A DNA stretch of 10,347 nt from Erysipelotrichaceae bacterium (GCA_021202205.1 JAJQDJ010000197.1:1-10347), one strand, 5' to 3'. Shown: positions 1 to 7,978, numbered from the stretch's first letter. The notes: a model not told the origin generated them from the letters alone. Translations and numbers: made by a program.

Positions 1-4
1 AAGA

Positions 5-36
5 AAGAGGTACCCTCTCATTTGAGGGTACTTCTT
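5..36 (+). repeat. Hairpin at the fabF break, possible mobile element end
   Basis: Positions 5-17 and 24-36 form a 13-bp stem around a 6-base loop (18-23). The core is GTACCCTC pairing with GAGGGTAC. One pair, G9 with T32, is a G·T wobble that is only tolerated when the plus strand folds; on the minus strand it becomes an A-C mismatch, so the folding strand is probably the plus strand. No T-run follows, so it is a poor intrinsic terminator in either direction. It lies just outside the point where fabF stops resembling its family. Subterminal hairpins without terminal inverted repeats are typical of IS200/IS605-type elements. That identity is inference, because no transposase is visible. Confidence 0.55.
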
Positions 37-707
37 AAGTTCATGCCATTGGGAATAGAAGCACGATTTTTATCTTCACCAAAATGTAAAGCTTTCATAG
101 ACTGAAAACCAGCAACAGATAAAGGTGTAACAGATGCTTCACTACCACCAGCAACCATCATATCCTCATAATTATCTCTAATACGATGGAATGCTTCACC
201 AATGGCATTTGTGCCAGCTGCACACGCAGTCACAACACTTGAACAATATCCTTTGGCTCCTAAATCAATAGCAACCTGACCAGCAGCAAGATTAATTAAA
301 GCCATAGGGATAAAATAAGGTGATACACGAGATGGCCCCCTAGAAGCTAATACTTGCTCATTCTTTTCAATAGATTCGACACCGCCAATACCTGATGCAA
401 TTAACACACCCATACGATTTTTATCAACAGTTTCTAAATCTATTTTTGAATCTGCAATAGCTTGTTTAGCTGCTATTCTCGCAAAAACAGTAAAACGATC
501 ATTGAATTTTGTTTCTCGTTTCGTGAAATAATCTTCAACATTCAAATTCTTAACTTCCCCTGCTAATTTTGCTTTATAATCAGTTGTATCAAAATGTGTA
601 ATGAAATCAATACCACATACTTGATTTTCAATACTATTCCATGTTTCTTCTACATTATTTCCTATAGGGTTGACTGTCCCCATACCAGTTATAACAACTC
701 TTCTCAT
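18..707 (-). pseudogene. fabF: Beta-ketoacyl-ACP synthase II (FabF), C-terminally truncated
   Basis: FabF condenses malonyl-ACP with a growing acyl-ACP in each FASII elongation round in the cytosol. The N-terminal half is clear: MRRVVITGMG start, ASGIGG at 104-109, and the nucleophile Cys162 in VTACAAGTNAIGEA, then MVAGGSEASVTPL. Homology holds through NRASIP (residue 219). The expected continuation (family pattern FD-x3-GFVMGEGAG) is replaced by ten unrelated residues and a stop. A complete FabF has about 410 residues, so roughly 190 are missing, including both catalytic histidines, and the product should be inactive. The start at 707 follows a GGGAGG site and lies 9 bases after fabG, as last visible gene of the operon. 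The junction lies near base 50 and may be an insertion or a contig artefact. Confidence 0.85.
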
Positions 708-716
708 AGTTCCTCC

Positions 717-1451
717 CTACATAACCATTCCGCCATCAACATGAATGACTTGACCAGTAATATATTTTGCTTCATCGCTTGCTAAAAAGTAAGCCAAATT
801 CGCAACATCTTCTACTTCACCCATTTCCTTTAAAGGAATATTACTTAATATATTTTCTTTAGCACTATCGCTTAATACCGCTGTCATATTGGTTTTAATA
901 AAACCAGGAGCAATAGCGTTGGCACGAATATGACGACTGGCATATTCTTTAGCAACTGTCTTTGTTAAAGCAATAACCCCAGCTTTACTAGCTGCATAGT
1001 TAGCTTGACCAACATTACCTGTAATACCAACAACACTGGCCATATTAATAATCACGCCACTGCGTTGTTTCATCATTGTTCGAGATACAGCTTTAATCGT
1101 ATTAAATGTCCCAACCAGGTTAACATCAATAACGTCTGTAAAAGTCTTTGTATCCATTTTTAATAATAATGTATCTTTTATAATACCAGAGTTATTCACT
1201 AATACATCCACTCTACCTAATTCTTTGACAACTGCCTTAACCATCACATCAACTGCCTCATAATCTGTGACATCAGCATTATATGTCATAACCTTATTTC
1301 CAAAAGCAAGACATTCTTCTTTAGCCTCTATCACATCTTCTTCTTGACCAATATAATTAATCACAACATCATAACCATTTTGAGCAAACTTTAATGCAAT
1401 ACCTTTACCAATACCACGACTTGCTCCCGTAATAATTGCTACTTTATTCAT
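717..1451 (-). CDS. fabG: 3-oxoacyl-ACP reductase FabG
   Basis: This is the NADPH-dependent short-chain dehydrogenase that reduces 3-ketoacyl-ACP to 3-hydroxyacyl-ACP in FASII. At 244 residues it has the normal FabG length. The cofactor motif TGASRGIG is at 8-15, and NNSG at 86-89 is a mild variant of the usual NNAG. The catalytic tetrad is visible as Asn111, Ser139, Tyr152 and Lys156 (YAASK). The C-terminus ITGQVIHVDGGMVM is typical of the family. The start overlaps the end of fabD by 8 bases and has an AGGAG site about 9 bases upstream, which suggests translational coupling. Other SDR enzymes look similar, but the position between fabD and fabF makes FabG nearly certain. Confidence 0.96.
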   Translation of the reverse strand: MNKVAIITGASRGIGKGIALKFAQNGYDVVINYIGQEEDVIEAKEECLAFGNKVMTYNADVTDYEAVDVMVKAVVKELGRVDVLVNNSGIIKDTLLLKMDTKTFTDVIDVNLVGTFNTIKAVSRTMMKQRSGVIINMASVVGITGNVGQANYAASKAGVIALTKTVAKEYASRHIRANAIAPGFIKTNMTAVLSDSAKENILSNIPLKEMGEVEDVANLAYFLASDEAKYITGQVIHVDGGMVM

Positions 1452-2349
1452 CTTTTAACGCTCCTAACATTTTATTTAAACCAGCAATATTTTCAACATT
1501 ATAAACTGGTACCTTACGATTTGTTTTCTTAACAAAAGAACTTAATGATTTACCAGGACCAATTTCAATAAAAGCTTCAACTCCCTGAGAAATCATATAT
1601 TCTATTGATTGATAGAAATAAACACTTGATTTGATTTGTTTAACTAATATATCAATTAAGTCTCCTTCTTCTTCTTGACCACTAATATTATAAACAACAG
1701 GAATAGAAGGCTTTGAAATAGGATATTGTTTTAAAACATCTTCTAATAAATGAGAAGCATCTTCTAATAATGGTGAATGGAAAGCTCCTGATACATTCAA
1801 AGGAATCACGCGCTTTGCGCCTGCTTCTTTCAATAACTCACTGGCTTTTTCAACTGCATCTTTTTTACCTGTAATAACAATCTGACTAGGACAATTATAA
1901 TTTGCAATCGTGACATCATCAATATCTTTGATAACATCTGCAATAATATCAGCATCTAAAGCAATAACAGCAGCCATAGAAGTTGTTCCAGCTGGTAATG
2001 CTTCACTCATGATTTGTCCTCTTTGTTTAACAATTTCAATAGCATCTTTTGTCTTAAAAGCATTGGCATATGTTAAAGCAGAATATTCTCCTAATGATAA
2101 TCCTGCCACATAAGATGCTTGTATACCATTTTTTTCAATCACTTTAGCAATCGCCAAGGATGTTAATAACATGCATGGTTGAGCATATTTGGTATCATTG
2201 AGTTTTTCCTCAAGGCCATTAAAACATATATCTCGTATTTCTGGATTTTGATCATAAAGAGCCTTGACATCAGCATCATTATCATAGAACTCTTTCCCCA
2301 TACCAACATATTGGCTGCCTTGACCAGCAAATAAAAATCCTAATTTCAT
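1444..2349 (-). CDS. fabD: Malonyl-CoA:ACP transacylase FabD
   Basis: FabD transfers the malonyl group from malonyl-CoA to ACP, providing the extender unit for FASII. The 301-residue protein has the family length. It begins MKLGFLFAGQGSQ, with GQGSQ at 9-13 forming the oxyanion region. The nucleophile is Ser85 in GLSLGEYSAL, the Firmicutes variant of GHSLG. Arg110 (KQRGQIM) would bind the malonyl carboxylate and His191 (SGAFHSPLL) completes the dyad. The ATG overlaps the stop of the upstream flavoprotein gene as ATGA, and GGAGG sits 7 bases before it. It overlaps fabG by 8 bases. All catalytic residues are intact. Confidence 0.97.
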   Translation of the reverse strand: MKLGFLFAGQGSQYVGMGKEFYDNDADVKALYDQNPEIRDICFNGLEEKLNDTKYAQPCMLLTSLAIAKVIEKNGIQASYVAGLSLGEYSALTYANAFKTKDAIEIVKQRGQIMSEALPAGTTSMAAVIALDADIIADVIKDIDDVTIANYNCPSQIVITGKKDAVEKASELLKEAGAKRVIPLNVSGAFHSPLLEDASHLLEDVLKQYPISKPSIPVVYNISGQEEEGDLIDILVKQIKSSVYFYQSIEYMISQGVEAFIEIGPGKSLSSFVKKTNRKVPVYNVENIAGLNKMLGALKDE

Positions 2350-3350
2350 AAATTATCCTCCATTTCCTTCATATATTCATCAATGACATCACTAACATGC
2401 TTCATTGACTTGATTCTTGCAGCTTGGCTTCCAACAAAGATAAGGCCATTATTCACATTACCTTTTACGCTTTGAATCAAAGCTTCGCTAATACAATAAG
2501 GTGTATCTTCAGGTGTACATGAAATCATGCAATGCAAACAGTTTTTCATTGTAATATTGCCACGTGCTCGCGTTTTTCTAACAAAGTCATTGACAATCGC
2601 ACGTCCTGGAAAGCCAGTAGGGCTTTTAACAATTTCAATGTCTGAAGCGTTGGCATGAATAATAGCATCTTTGAAGTTTTGATGGGCATCGCATTCATAA
2701 GTGGCGATAAATGGCGTTGCAATTTGGACTCCAGTAGCTTTCAATTTCATAAATTCTGCTATTTTTTTACCACTATCAATACCACCAGCTACAAATATAG
2801 GAATATGTTTTTGAAACTTTTCTTCATAAGGGTTGATTTCGTTTTGCACATCATCCAATATTTTTTGTAATGATTCGCAAGTTTTATTGAACAATTCTTC
2901 TTTTTTAAAACCAAGATGACCACCTGCATCGCTTCCTTCAATAACGACAAAATCAGGTGTATATTGATATCTTTTATCCCATATTTTAAGTATCAATTTC
3001 ATAGCTCTGCCACTTGATACAATGGGCGCAAGCAGTGTTTTTCCTTCATCAATCGAAGCTTGGACATATTCTTTATAATGATTACCCGCTACCATAATAT
3101 TGACAGCAACCATACCCCTTTGACAAGCTATTTCTTTAGCTCTTTGAATGTGATATTTCAACGCTTCAATATTGGCTTTAACCTGGTTTTTTCTAAAATC
3201 CAATCGATCATAACCTGGATGCGCTGCACTTATCACACACATAACACCACACAGCGCCACATTTCCTGCTAAAGAAGATAGTGACACACCAACACCCATA
3301 CCACCTTGGATAATAGGTATTTGGATTTGCTTGTTTTGTATTCTAATCAT
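2346..3350 (-). CDS. FabK-like/nitronate monooxygenase-family flavoprotein with four-cysteine motif
   Basis: This is a TIM-barrel FMN protein of the 2-nitropropane dioxygenase/nitronate monooxygenase superfamily, which also contains FabK. I start it at 3350, giving 334 residues: AAGGAG lies just upstream and homology begins at once with IPIIQGGMG (12-19). An in-frame ATG further upstream at 3416 adds 22 residues that do not look like the family. His145 lies in EGSDAGGHLGF, matching the FabK active-site histidine region, and FVAGGIDSG (186-194) fits the phosphate-binding loop. Unlike FabK, it has Cys271, Cys274, Cys278 and Cys286 (spacing CX2CX3CX7C), which could hold an Fe-S cluster. It overlaps fabK by 8 bases and fabD by 4. 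The operon position and cysteines suggest a FabX/UfaA-like role in making unsaturated fatty acids, which is inference. A second enoyl reductase or a detoxifying nitronate monooxygenase are alternatives. Confidence 0.8.
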   Translation of the reverse strand: MIRIQNKQIQIPIIQGGMGVGVSLSSLAGNVALCGVMCVISAAHPGYDRLDFRKNQVKANIEALKYHIQRAKEIACQRGMVAVNIMVAGNHYKEYVQASIDEGKTLLAPIVSSGRAMKLILKIWDKRYQYTPDFVVIEGSDAGGHLGFKKEELFNKTCESLQKILDDVQNEINPYEEKFQKHIPIFVAGGIDSGKKIAEFMKLKATGVQIATPFIATYECDAHQNFKDAIIHANASDIEIVKSPTGFPGRAIVNDFVRKTRARGNITMKNCLHCMISCTPEDTPYCISEALIQSVKGNVNNGLIFVGSQAARIKSMKHVSDVIDEYMKEMEDNL

Positions 3351-4290
3351 TGAGTTCTCCTTGAATGTTTGATAATTTTTCAAAACATGCATTGAAAGAT
3401 GACATATAATCTTCAAAAATTTGTTTTAAAGGCTTCACTTCTTTAGACATACCAGCAATTTGTCCCATCATTAATGAACCATTTTGGACATCACCTTCTA
3501 CAACAGCTCTTCTTAAAGAACCTAGTGTTAATTTTTCTAATTCCTCACGACTTTCAATTTGACCTTCCATGGCTAAATATTTTCTTGTCATTTTATTTTT
3601 CATGACTCTTACAGGTGTATTAACACTTCTACCTGTTACTGTTGTATCCGTATCCTTGGCTTTAATAACAGCATTTTTATAATTTTCATGAATTGGACAT
3701 TTTGCAGATACAAGCAAGCTCGTACCAATTTGAATACCTACAGCACCTAAAGCAAAAGCTGCTGCCATACCTCTACCATCACCAATACCACCTGCACCTA
3801 TAACAGGAATATCTAGTGCATCAACAACCTGAGGTAATAATGCCATTGTCATCATTTCGCCAACATGGCCTCCTGATTCGCCACCTTCAGCAATGACGCC
3901 ATCAACACCAAGTCTTTCCATTCGTTTTGCTAGTGCCACACTAGGAACAACAGGAAAAATCTTAATCCCAGCATTTTTTAGTCTTTCTACATAAGCCCCT
4001 GCATTTCCTGCACCAGTTGTCACAACAGCTACTTTTTCTTCGACAATCACATCTATAATTTGTGCAGCATAAGGATTCATCAACATCACATTGACTCCAA
4101 AAGGCTTATCTGTTAATGTTTTACATTTTTGAATTTCACTTCTTGTCGTTTCAGCGTCCATAGACCCAGTCGCAATAATTCCTAATGCCCCTGCATTAGA
4201 AACAGCAGCAGCAAATTCCGCATTGGCAATATTCGCCATCGCACCTTGAATAATCGGATATTCAATCCCCAACATTTCATTCAACAACAT
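3343..4290 (-). CDS. fabK: Enoyl-ACP reductase II FabK
   Basis: FabK is the FMN-dependent, NAD(P)H-using enoyl-ACP reductase that completes each elongation cycle in many Firmicutes in place of FabI. From the chosen start it has 315 residues, with YPIIQGAMA at 11-19, TDKPFGVNVML at 60-70, VVTTGAGN at 89-96, VVPSVALAKRME at 114-125 and AEGGESGGHVG at 134-144. His142 corresponds to the catalytic histidine of pneumococcal FabK. GAGGIGDGRG (165-174) is the FMN phosphate loop, and QIGTSLLVS follows it. I start it at 4290 because GGAGG lies 8 bases upstream; the alternative ATG at 4305 overlaps that site. It overlaps fabH by 14 bases. It lacks the C-terminal cysteine motif of its neighbouring paralog. 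Confidence 0.95.
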   Translation of the reverse strand: MLLNEMLGIEYPIIQGAMANIANAEFAAAVSNAGALGIIATGSMDAETTRSEIQKCKTLTDKPFGVNVMLMNPYAAQIIDVIVEEKVAVVTTGAGNAGAYVERLKNAGIKIFPVVPSVALAKRMERLGVDGVIAEGGESGGHVGEMMTMALLPQVVDALDIPVIGAGGIGDGRGMAAAFALGAVGIQIGTSLLVSAKCPIHENYKNAVIKAKDTDTTVTGRSVNTPVRVMKNKMTRKYLAMEGQIESREELEKLTLGSLRRAVVEGDVQNGSLMMGQIAGMSKEVKPLKQIFEDYMSSFNACFEKLSNIQGELND

Positions 4291-5257
4291 TTTCTTTTCC
4301 TCCATCTACAAGCAGTGCTCCATAAGTCAACCCTGCTCCAAATCCTACAAAAATCACTCGACTATCCTTAGTGATAACTCCTTTTTGATAAGCATCACTA
4401 TAAGCAATAGCAACTGATGCTGCAGATGTATTACCAAATTCATTCACATCCACAAAGAACTTAGACATATCTGTTTTCATCTTCTTAGCCACATGAGATA
4501 TAATACGATAATTTGCCTGATGAGGAATAATCATATCAATATCATCCATTGTATATCCAGATTCTTCCAATACTTTTTCTATTGCTTGTTGCATAACTTT
4601 TATCGCAAAGCGAAAAACATCATTACCAGCCATATATAAATAATGACTTTGATCATTGACATGTTCATAATCGGTTGTTAAACCTAAACCATGAGAAATC
4701 AAAACATCATCATTACCCTCACTATTGACATAACTATAAACTTCATGCTTACCCTTAGAGATAACCACTGCTCCCGCACCATCTCCAAATAAAACACAAG
4801 TATTACGATCATTAAAATCAATAATCTTACTAATAATCTCACTACCAATAACCAAAATATGATCAAACTTATCCACCAATTCACTAGCCACAAATAAAGC
4901 ATACATAAATCCACTGCAGGCAGCATTTAAATCAAACGCAAAGATTTGCTTATCATTAATACCCAACTTCTTTTGAATCATACAAGCAGTAGAAGGTGTA
5001 ATATAATCTCCCGTCATTGTCGCAACTATAATAGCATCAATATCATGTGGCTGCAAAGCAGCATCTGCAATAGCTTGCTTAGCTGCTAAATAACCTAGTT
5101 CACTAGTGTTTTTATCTTCACTGATATAACGTGTTTGAATGCCTGTCCTTTGGACAATCCATTCATCACTGGTATCGACTTTCTTTTCTAAATCAAAATT
5201 ACTAATCTTTTTATTGGCTTTTTGTAAGCCAAAACCTAAAATATCTATTTTACTCAT
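4277..5257 (-). CDS. fabH: Beta-ketoacyl-ACP synthase III FabH
   Basis: FabH condenses acetyl-CoA (or a branched acyl-CoA) with malonyl-ACP to start FASII and so sets the primer type. At 326 residues it is a full-length thiolase-fold protein. The catalytic triad is visible: Cys114 in NAACSGFMYAL, His246 in IIPHQAN and Asn276 in EFGNTSAAS. SDEWIVQRTGI at 30-40 and LFGDGAGAVV at 156-165 are hallmark segments. The ATG overlaps the accDA stop as ATGA, with AGGAAG upstream, and the 3' end overlaps fabK. The sequence alone does not tell whether it prefers acetyl-CoA or branched primers. Confidence 0.97.
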   Translation of the reverse strand: MSKIDILGFGLQKANKKISNFDLEKKVDTSDEWIVQRTGIQTRYISEDKNTSELGYLAAKQAIADAALQPHDIDAIIVATMTGDYITPSTACMIQKKLGINDKQIFAFDLNAACSGFMYALFVASELVDKFDHILVIGSEIISKIIDFNDRNTCVLFGDGAGAVVISKGKHEVYSYVNSEGNDDVLISHGLGLTTDYEHVNDQSHYLYMAGNDVFRFAIKVMQQAIEKVLEESGYTMDDIDMIIPHQANYRIISHVAKKMKTDMSKFFVDVNEFGNTSAASVAIAYSDAYQKGVITKDSRVIFVGFGAGLTYGALLVDGGKENVVE

Positions 5258-6171
5258 AATGTACTTCCTATCTTACGAAATTTTTCATATCTTTCGTTGA
5301 GTCGTTTTCTATCACTCATATTCATTAAAACATCCAATTCTTGAGATATGTATCGATCAATATCAGCTAATACCAATTTCGTATCGGCTTGAATACCAGC
5401 TGCTGGTTCTTTCACCAAATAATCTACAATACCCTTCTCATACAAATCATAAGATGTGAGTTTCATCACTTCAGCTGCTTCCTTAGCTCGACTATCATCT
5501 TTCCATAAAATACTCGCAAAACCTTCTGGAGACAATATCGAATAAACAGCATTTTCTAACATCAAGATACGATCTGCGACACTTAATGCTAAGGCACCAC
5601 CACTGCCACCTTCAGATAAAACAATACAAATAATCGGTGTATTCAAATCTGAAAATTCATACAAACACTCAGCAATAGCTTGGGCTTGCCCACGTTCTTC
5701 AGCTTCCTTACCAGGATATGCACCAGCAGTATCAACAATAGTGATAATTGGTCGATGAAACTTTTCAGCTTGCTTAGCCAGTCTTAAAGCTTTACGATAA
5801 CCTTCAGGATTACTCATGCCAAATCTACGATCAATATTTTCTTTCGTTGTTTTTCCCTTGGCTTGAGCTATAACTGTCACAGGCATATCATGAAAATAAC
5901 CAATGCCACCAATAATTGCTTTATCGTCACCATAACGTCTATCGCCATGAAGTTCATAAAAATTATTAAACAACATATGAATCAAATCTTCAGCTTTACT
6001 ACGTTTTGGGCTTCTTGCAATACTCACACGATCCCAGGCAGTTAAATTGGTATAAGCTGTTTTTTCTAATTCTTCTATTTGCATGGTTAGCTTATCGTAT
6101 TCTTCGCCTGAAGCTTCATGTCTCTTAGCTTTCAAATCATCTATTTGATTTTCTATATCTATTAAACTCAT
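5254..6171 (-). CDS. accA: Possible separately initiated AccA (carboxyltransferase alpha)
   Basis: An ATG at 6171 within the accDA frame is preceded by GGAGG (6178-6182) at a 6-base spacing, as good as any start in this operon. Translation from it gives 305 residues beginning MSLIDIENQIDDL, which aligns with the normal N-terminus of AccA proteins of the B. subtilis type. So alpha could be made as an independent polypeptide, whether or not the fused beta-alpha chain is also made. This entry nests inside the accDA entry and is an alternative reading of the same bases. That the site is used in the cell is inference. Confidence 0.5.
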   Translation of the reverse strand: MSLIDIENQIDDLKAKRHEASGEEYDKLTMQIEELEKTAYTNLTAWDRVSIARSPKRSKAEDLIHMLFNNFYELHGDRRYGDDKAIIGGIGYFHDMPVTVIAQAKGKTTKENIDRRFGMSNPEGYRKALRLAKQAEKFHRPIITIVDTAGAYPGKEAEERGQAQAIAECLYEFSDLNTPIICIVLSEGGSGGALALSVADRILMLENAVYSILSPEGFASILWKDDSRAKEAAEVMKLTSYDLYEKGIVDYLVKEPAAGIQADTKLVLADIDRYISQELDVLMNMSDRKRLNERYEKFRKIGSTL

Positions 6172-7038
6172 CATTGACCTCCATGCATTTTTCAGTAAAT
6201 CAGAAACAACTTTCTTCAATTCATTTCTTTCCACAATCATATCCACAAAACCTTTATCCAATAAGAACTCTGCACTTTGGAAATCATCAGGTAATTCCTG
6301 TTTAATCATATTTTGAATAACACGTTTTCCTGCAAAACCAATCAATGCTTCTGGTTCAGCAATAATAATATCCCCAAGCATCGCAAAAGAGGCACTCACA
6401 CCTCCTGTTGTGGGATTGGTTAATATTGAAATATATAATCCACCATCATTAGAAAAACGTTTTAAAGCTGCAGATACTTTCGCCATTTGCATCAAAGAAT
6501 CAATACCTTCCTGCATTCTCGCACCACCACTGGTACAAACAATAATCAAAGGATAATGACGTTTTCTAGCATGTTCCACACTTCTGGTAATCTTTTCACC
6601 AACAACTTTACCCATACTTCCCATCATAAAATGCGAATCCATGACACAAATCATTGTCTTGATACCATTAATCTTACCAGTACCACAAACAACGGCTTCA
6701 TTTAATCCACTGGCTTTTTTAGCTTTATCAAGTTTTTCATCATATTCCGGAAAATTTTCACGATTCACAGTTTTTAATCTTGTATAATATTCTTTAAATG
6801 TTTTATCATCCACCAATTGCTTGATTCTTTGAGGAGCACTCATTTTAAAATGATAATGACAATTAGGACATACATAGCCATTTTCTTCTAAGGAAAAGAC
6901 TGGAACAGATGTTTTACAACGGTCGCATTGTTTAAAGACATTATCAGGAATTTCTTTTATTTGTTTCTTATTATCTCTTTTAAGCCAGGATGAAAAATCC
7001 TTGAGTTCTTTATTTCTTTCCTTAAACAATTGATCCAT
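5254..7038 (-). CDS. accDA: Acetyl-CoA carboxylase carboxyltransferase, AccD-AccA in one frame
   Basis: The two parts form the carboxyltransferase half of acetyl-CoA carboxylase, moving CO2 from biotin on AccB to acetyl-CoA to give malonyl-CoA. Residues 1 to about 288 are AccD, with a zinc ribbon (Cys38, Cys41, Cys57, Cys60) and TSGGARMQEG at 169-178. Residues 290-594 are a complete AccA: SLIDIENQI start, NLTAWDRVSIAR at 331-342, FGMSNPEGYRKALRL at 406-420, DTAGAYPGKEAEERGQ at 436-451 and EGGSGGALA at 476-484. The start at 7038 has AAGGAG 10 bases upstream and overlaps accC by 17 bases. The frame joins two normally separate genes with no real linker and keeps an accA ribosome site and start inside it. 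It may be a true fusion or two genes merged by one extra A at 6188-6192. Confidence 0.9.
   Translation of the reverse strand: MDQLFKERNKELKDFSSWLKRDNKKQIKEIPDNVFKQCDRCKTSVPVFSLEENGYVCPNCHYHFKMSAPQRIKQLVDDKTFKEYYTRLKTVNRENFPEYDEKLDKAKKASGLNEAVVCGTGKINGIKTMICVMDSHFMMGSMGKVVGEKITRSVEHARKRHYPLIIVCTSGGARMQEGIDSLMQMAKVSAALKRFSNDGGLYISILTNPTTGGVSASFAMLGDIIIAEPEALIGFAGKRVIQNMIKQELPDDFQSAEFLLDKGFVDMIVERNELKKVVSDLLKNAWRSMMSLIDIENQIDDLKAKRHEASGEEYDKLTMQIEELEKTAYTNLTAWDRVSIARSPKRSKAEDLIHMLFNNFYELHGDRRYGDDKAIIGGIGYFHDMPVTVIAQAKGKTTKENIDRRFGMSNPEGYRKALRLAKQAEKFHRPIITIVDTAGAYPGKEAEERGQAQAIAECLYEFSDLNTPIICIVLSEGGSGGALALSVADRILMLENAVYSILSPEGFASILWKDDSRAKEAAEVMKLTSYDLYEKGIVDYLVKEPAAGIQADTKLVLADIDRYISQELDVLMNMSDRKRLNERYEKFRKIGSTL
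6169..6192 (-). promoter_or_regulatory. Internal accA ribosome binding site and start, with A5 run at accD end
   Basis: Read on the minus strand, an A5 run (6188-6192) is followed by GGAGG (6178-6182) and two consecutive ATG codons (6174 and 6171). If the run had four A, the accD frame would end Leu-Leu-Lys-Met-His-Gly-Gly-Gln-stop at 288 residues. That stop (6173-6171) would overlap the accA start as TGATG, a common coupling arrangement. This is seen in the sequence. Whether the run is truly A5 cannot be told from one read of it. Confidence 0.6.
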
Positions 7039-7978
7039 TGTCTTTTAACTCCTTTATAAATCTATCACAGAACCCCGTATCATATCTGCCTTCAATGAAT
7101 TCTCTTGAATGCATGACATAATATTGGAATTTTGTATTCGTTTCTATACCATCAATAATCAATTCACTTAATGCGACACGCATTTTCTTAATACATTCTA
7201 ATCGAGTAGGTGCATACGTAATGAGTTTTAATATCATCGAATCATAATAAGGAGACACTACATAACCATTATAAATCGCACTATCGATGCGCACACCTCT
7301 GCCTCCTGGGACATGCATAAATGCAATTTGTCCTGGACAAGGCGCAAAATCCTTATTCATATCTTCTGCATTAATACGACATTCTAAAGCATAGCCATTT
7401 TGTTTGATATCTTCTTGTTTAATATTCAAATTATTCCCCATGGCTACTTGAATTTGTAACTTAACAATATCTACGCCACTAATCATTTCTGTAATAGGAT
7501 GTTCAACCTGTATTCTGGTATTCATTTCCATAAAATAATAATTGTCGTATTTATCAACTAAAAATTCAATCGTTCCAACACTATAATAACCTACGACCTG
7601 ACAAGCCTTAATAGCATCATTAAACAATCTTTGACGCATCTCATTTTTTAAGATATGACAAGGCGCTTCTTCAATCATTTTTTGATGTCTTCTTTGGAAT
7701 GAACAATCTCTTTCAAATAAATGAATCACATGACCATGTTTATCCCCAACCAATTGAACTTCAATATGCTTTGGATTTTCTATATACTTCTCTAAATAAA
7801 CATCATCATCCCCAAAACAAGCTTTTGCTTCTGCTTTGGCATTATTATACTGTTCTGCAAATTCTTCTTCATCATGGATCAAACGCATACCGCGTCCGCC
7901 ACCACCATTGCTGGCTTTAATCATAACAGGATACCCAATTTCACTAGCTATTTGTTTTCCATGTTCTACTGATGTCAC
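7022..7978 (-). CDS. accC: Biotin carboxylase AccC, C-terminal part (frameshifted)
   Basis: This is the larger part of the biotin carboxylase subunit, which carboxylates biotin on AccB using ATP and bicarbonate. It contains the ATP-grasp glycine loop GGGGRGM (25-31 of this fragment), the ERDCSFQRRHQK segment (89-100) and EMNTRIQVEH (151-160). Counting through the repaired frame puts Glu288, Asn290 and Arg292 at the numbers used for E. coli AccC. The frame can only open at a GTG at 7978 without a convincing ribosome site, so it is not a separate gene. It continues the upstream fragment if one A is added to the A7 run at 7980-7986, giving about 455 residues, the normal family length. It overlaps accD by 17 bases. 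Confidence 0.88.
   Translation of the reverse strand: MTSVEHGKQIASEIGYPVMIKASNGGGGRGMRLIHDEEEFAEQYNNAKAEAKACFGDDDVYLEKYIENPKHIEVQLVGDKHGHVIHLFERDCSFQRRHQKMIEEAPCHILKNEMRQRLFNDAIKACQVVGYYSVGTIEFLVDKYDNYYFMEMNTRIQVEHPITEMISGVDIVKLQIQVAMGNNLNIKQEDIKQNGYALECRINAEDMNKDFAPCPGQIAFMHVPGGRGVRIDSAIYNGYVVSPYYDSMILKLITYAPTRLECIKKMRVALSELIIDGIETNTKFQYYVMHSREFIEGRYDTGFCDRFIKELKDNGSIV

Noticed and set aside
2655..2870. Short plus-strand open frame antisense to the flavoprotein gene, one of several of 60-90 codons on the plus strand opposite the fab and acc genes
   Set aside because: Composition (Asn, His, Ile, Thr rich), no recognisable family and no ribosome binding site; each lies inside a clearly conserved minus-strand gene.
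3351..3416. Upstream ATG extension of the four-cysteine flavoprotein
   Set aside because: The extra 22 residues lie inside fabK and show no family similarity, while the ATG at 3350 has AAGGAG at good spacing and starts right before the conserved motif.
7975..7978. Independent translation start (GTG) for the C-terminal half of accC
   Set aside because: No good ribosome site upstream, and the half protein lacks the domain needed for activity; a frameshift is the simpler reading.
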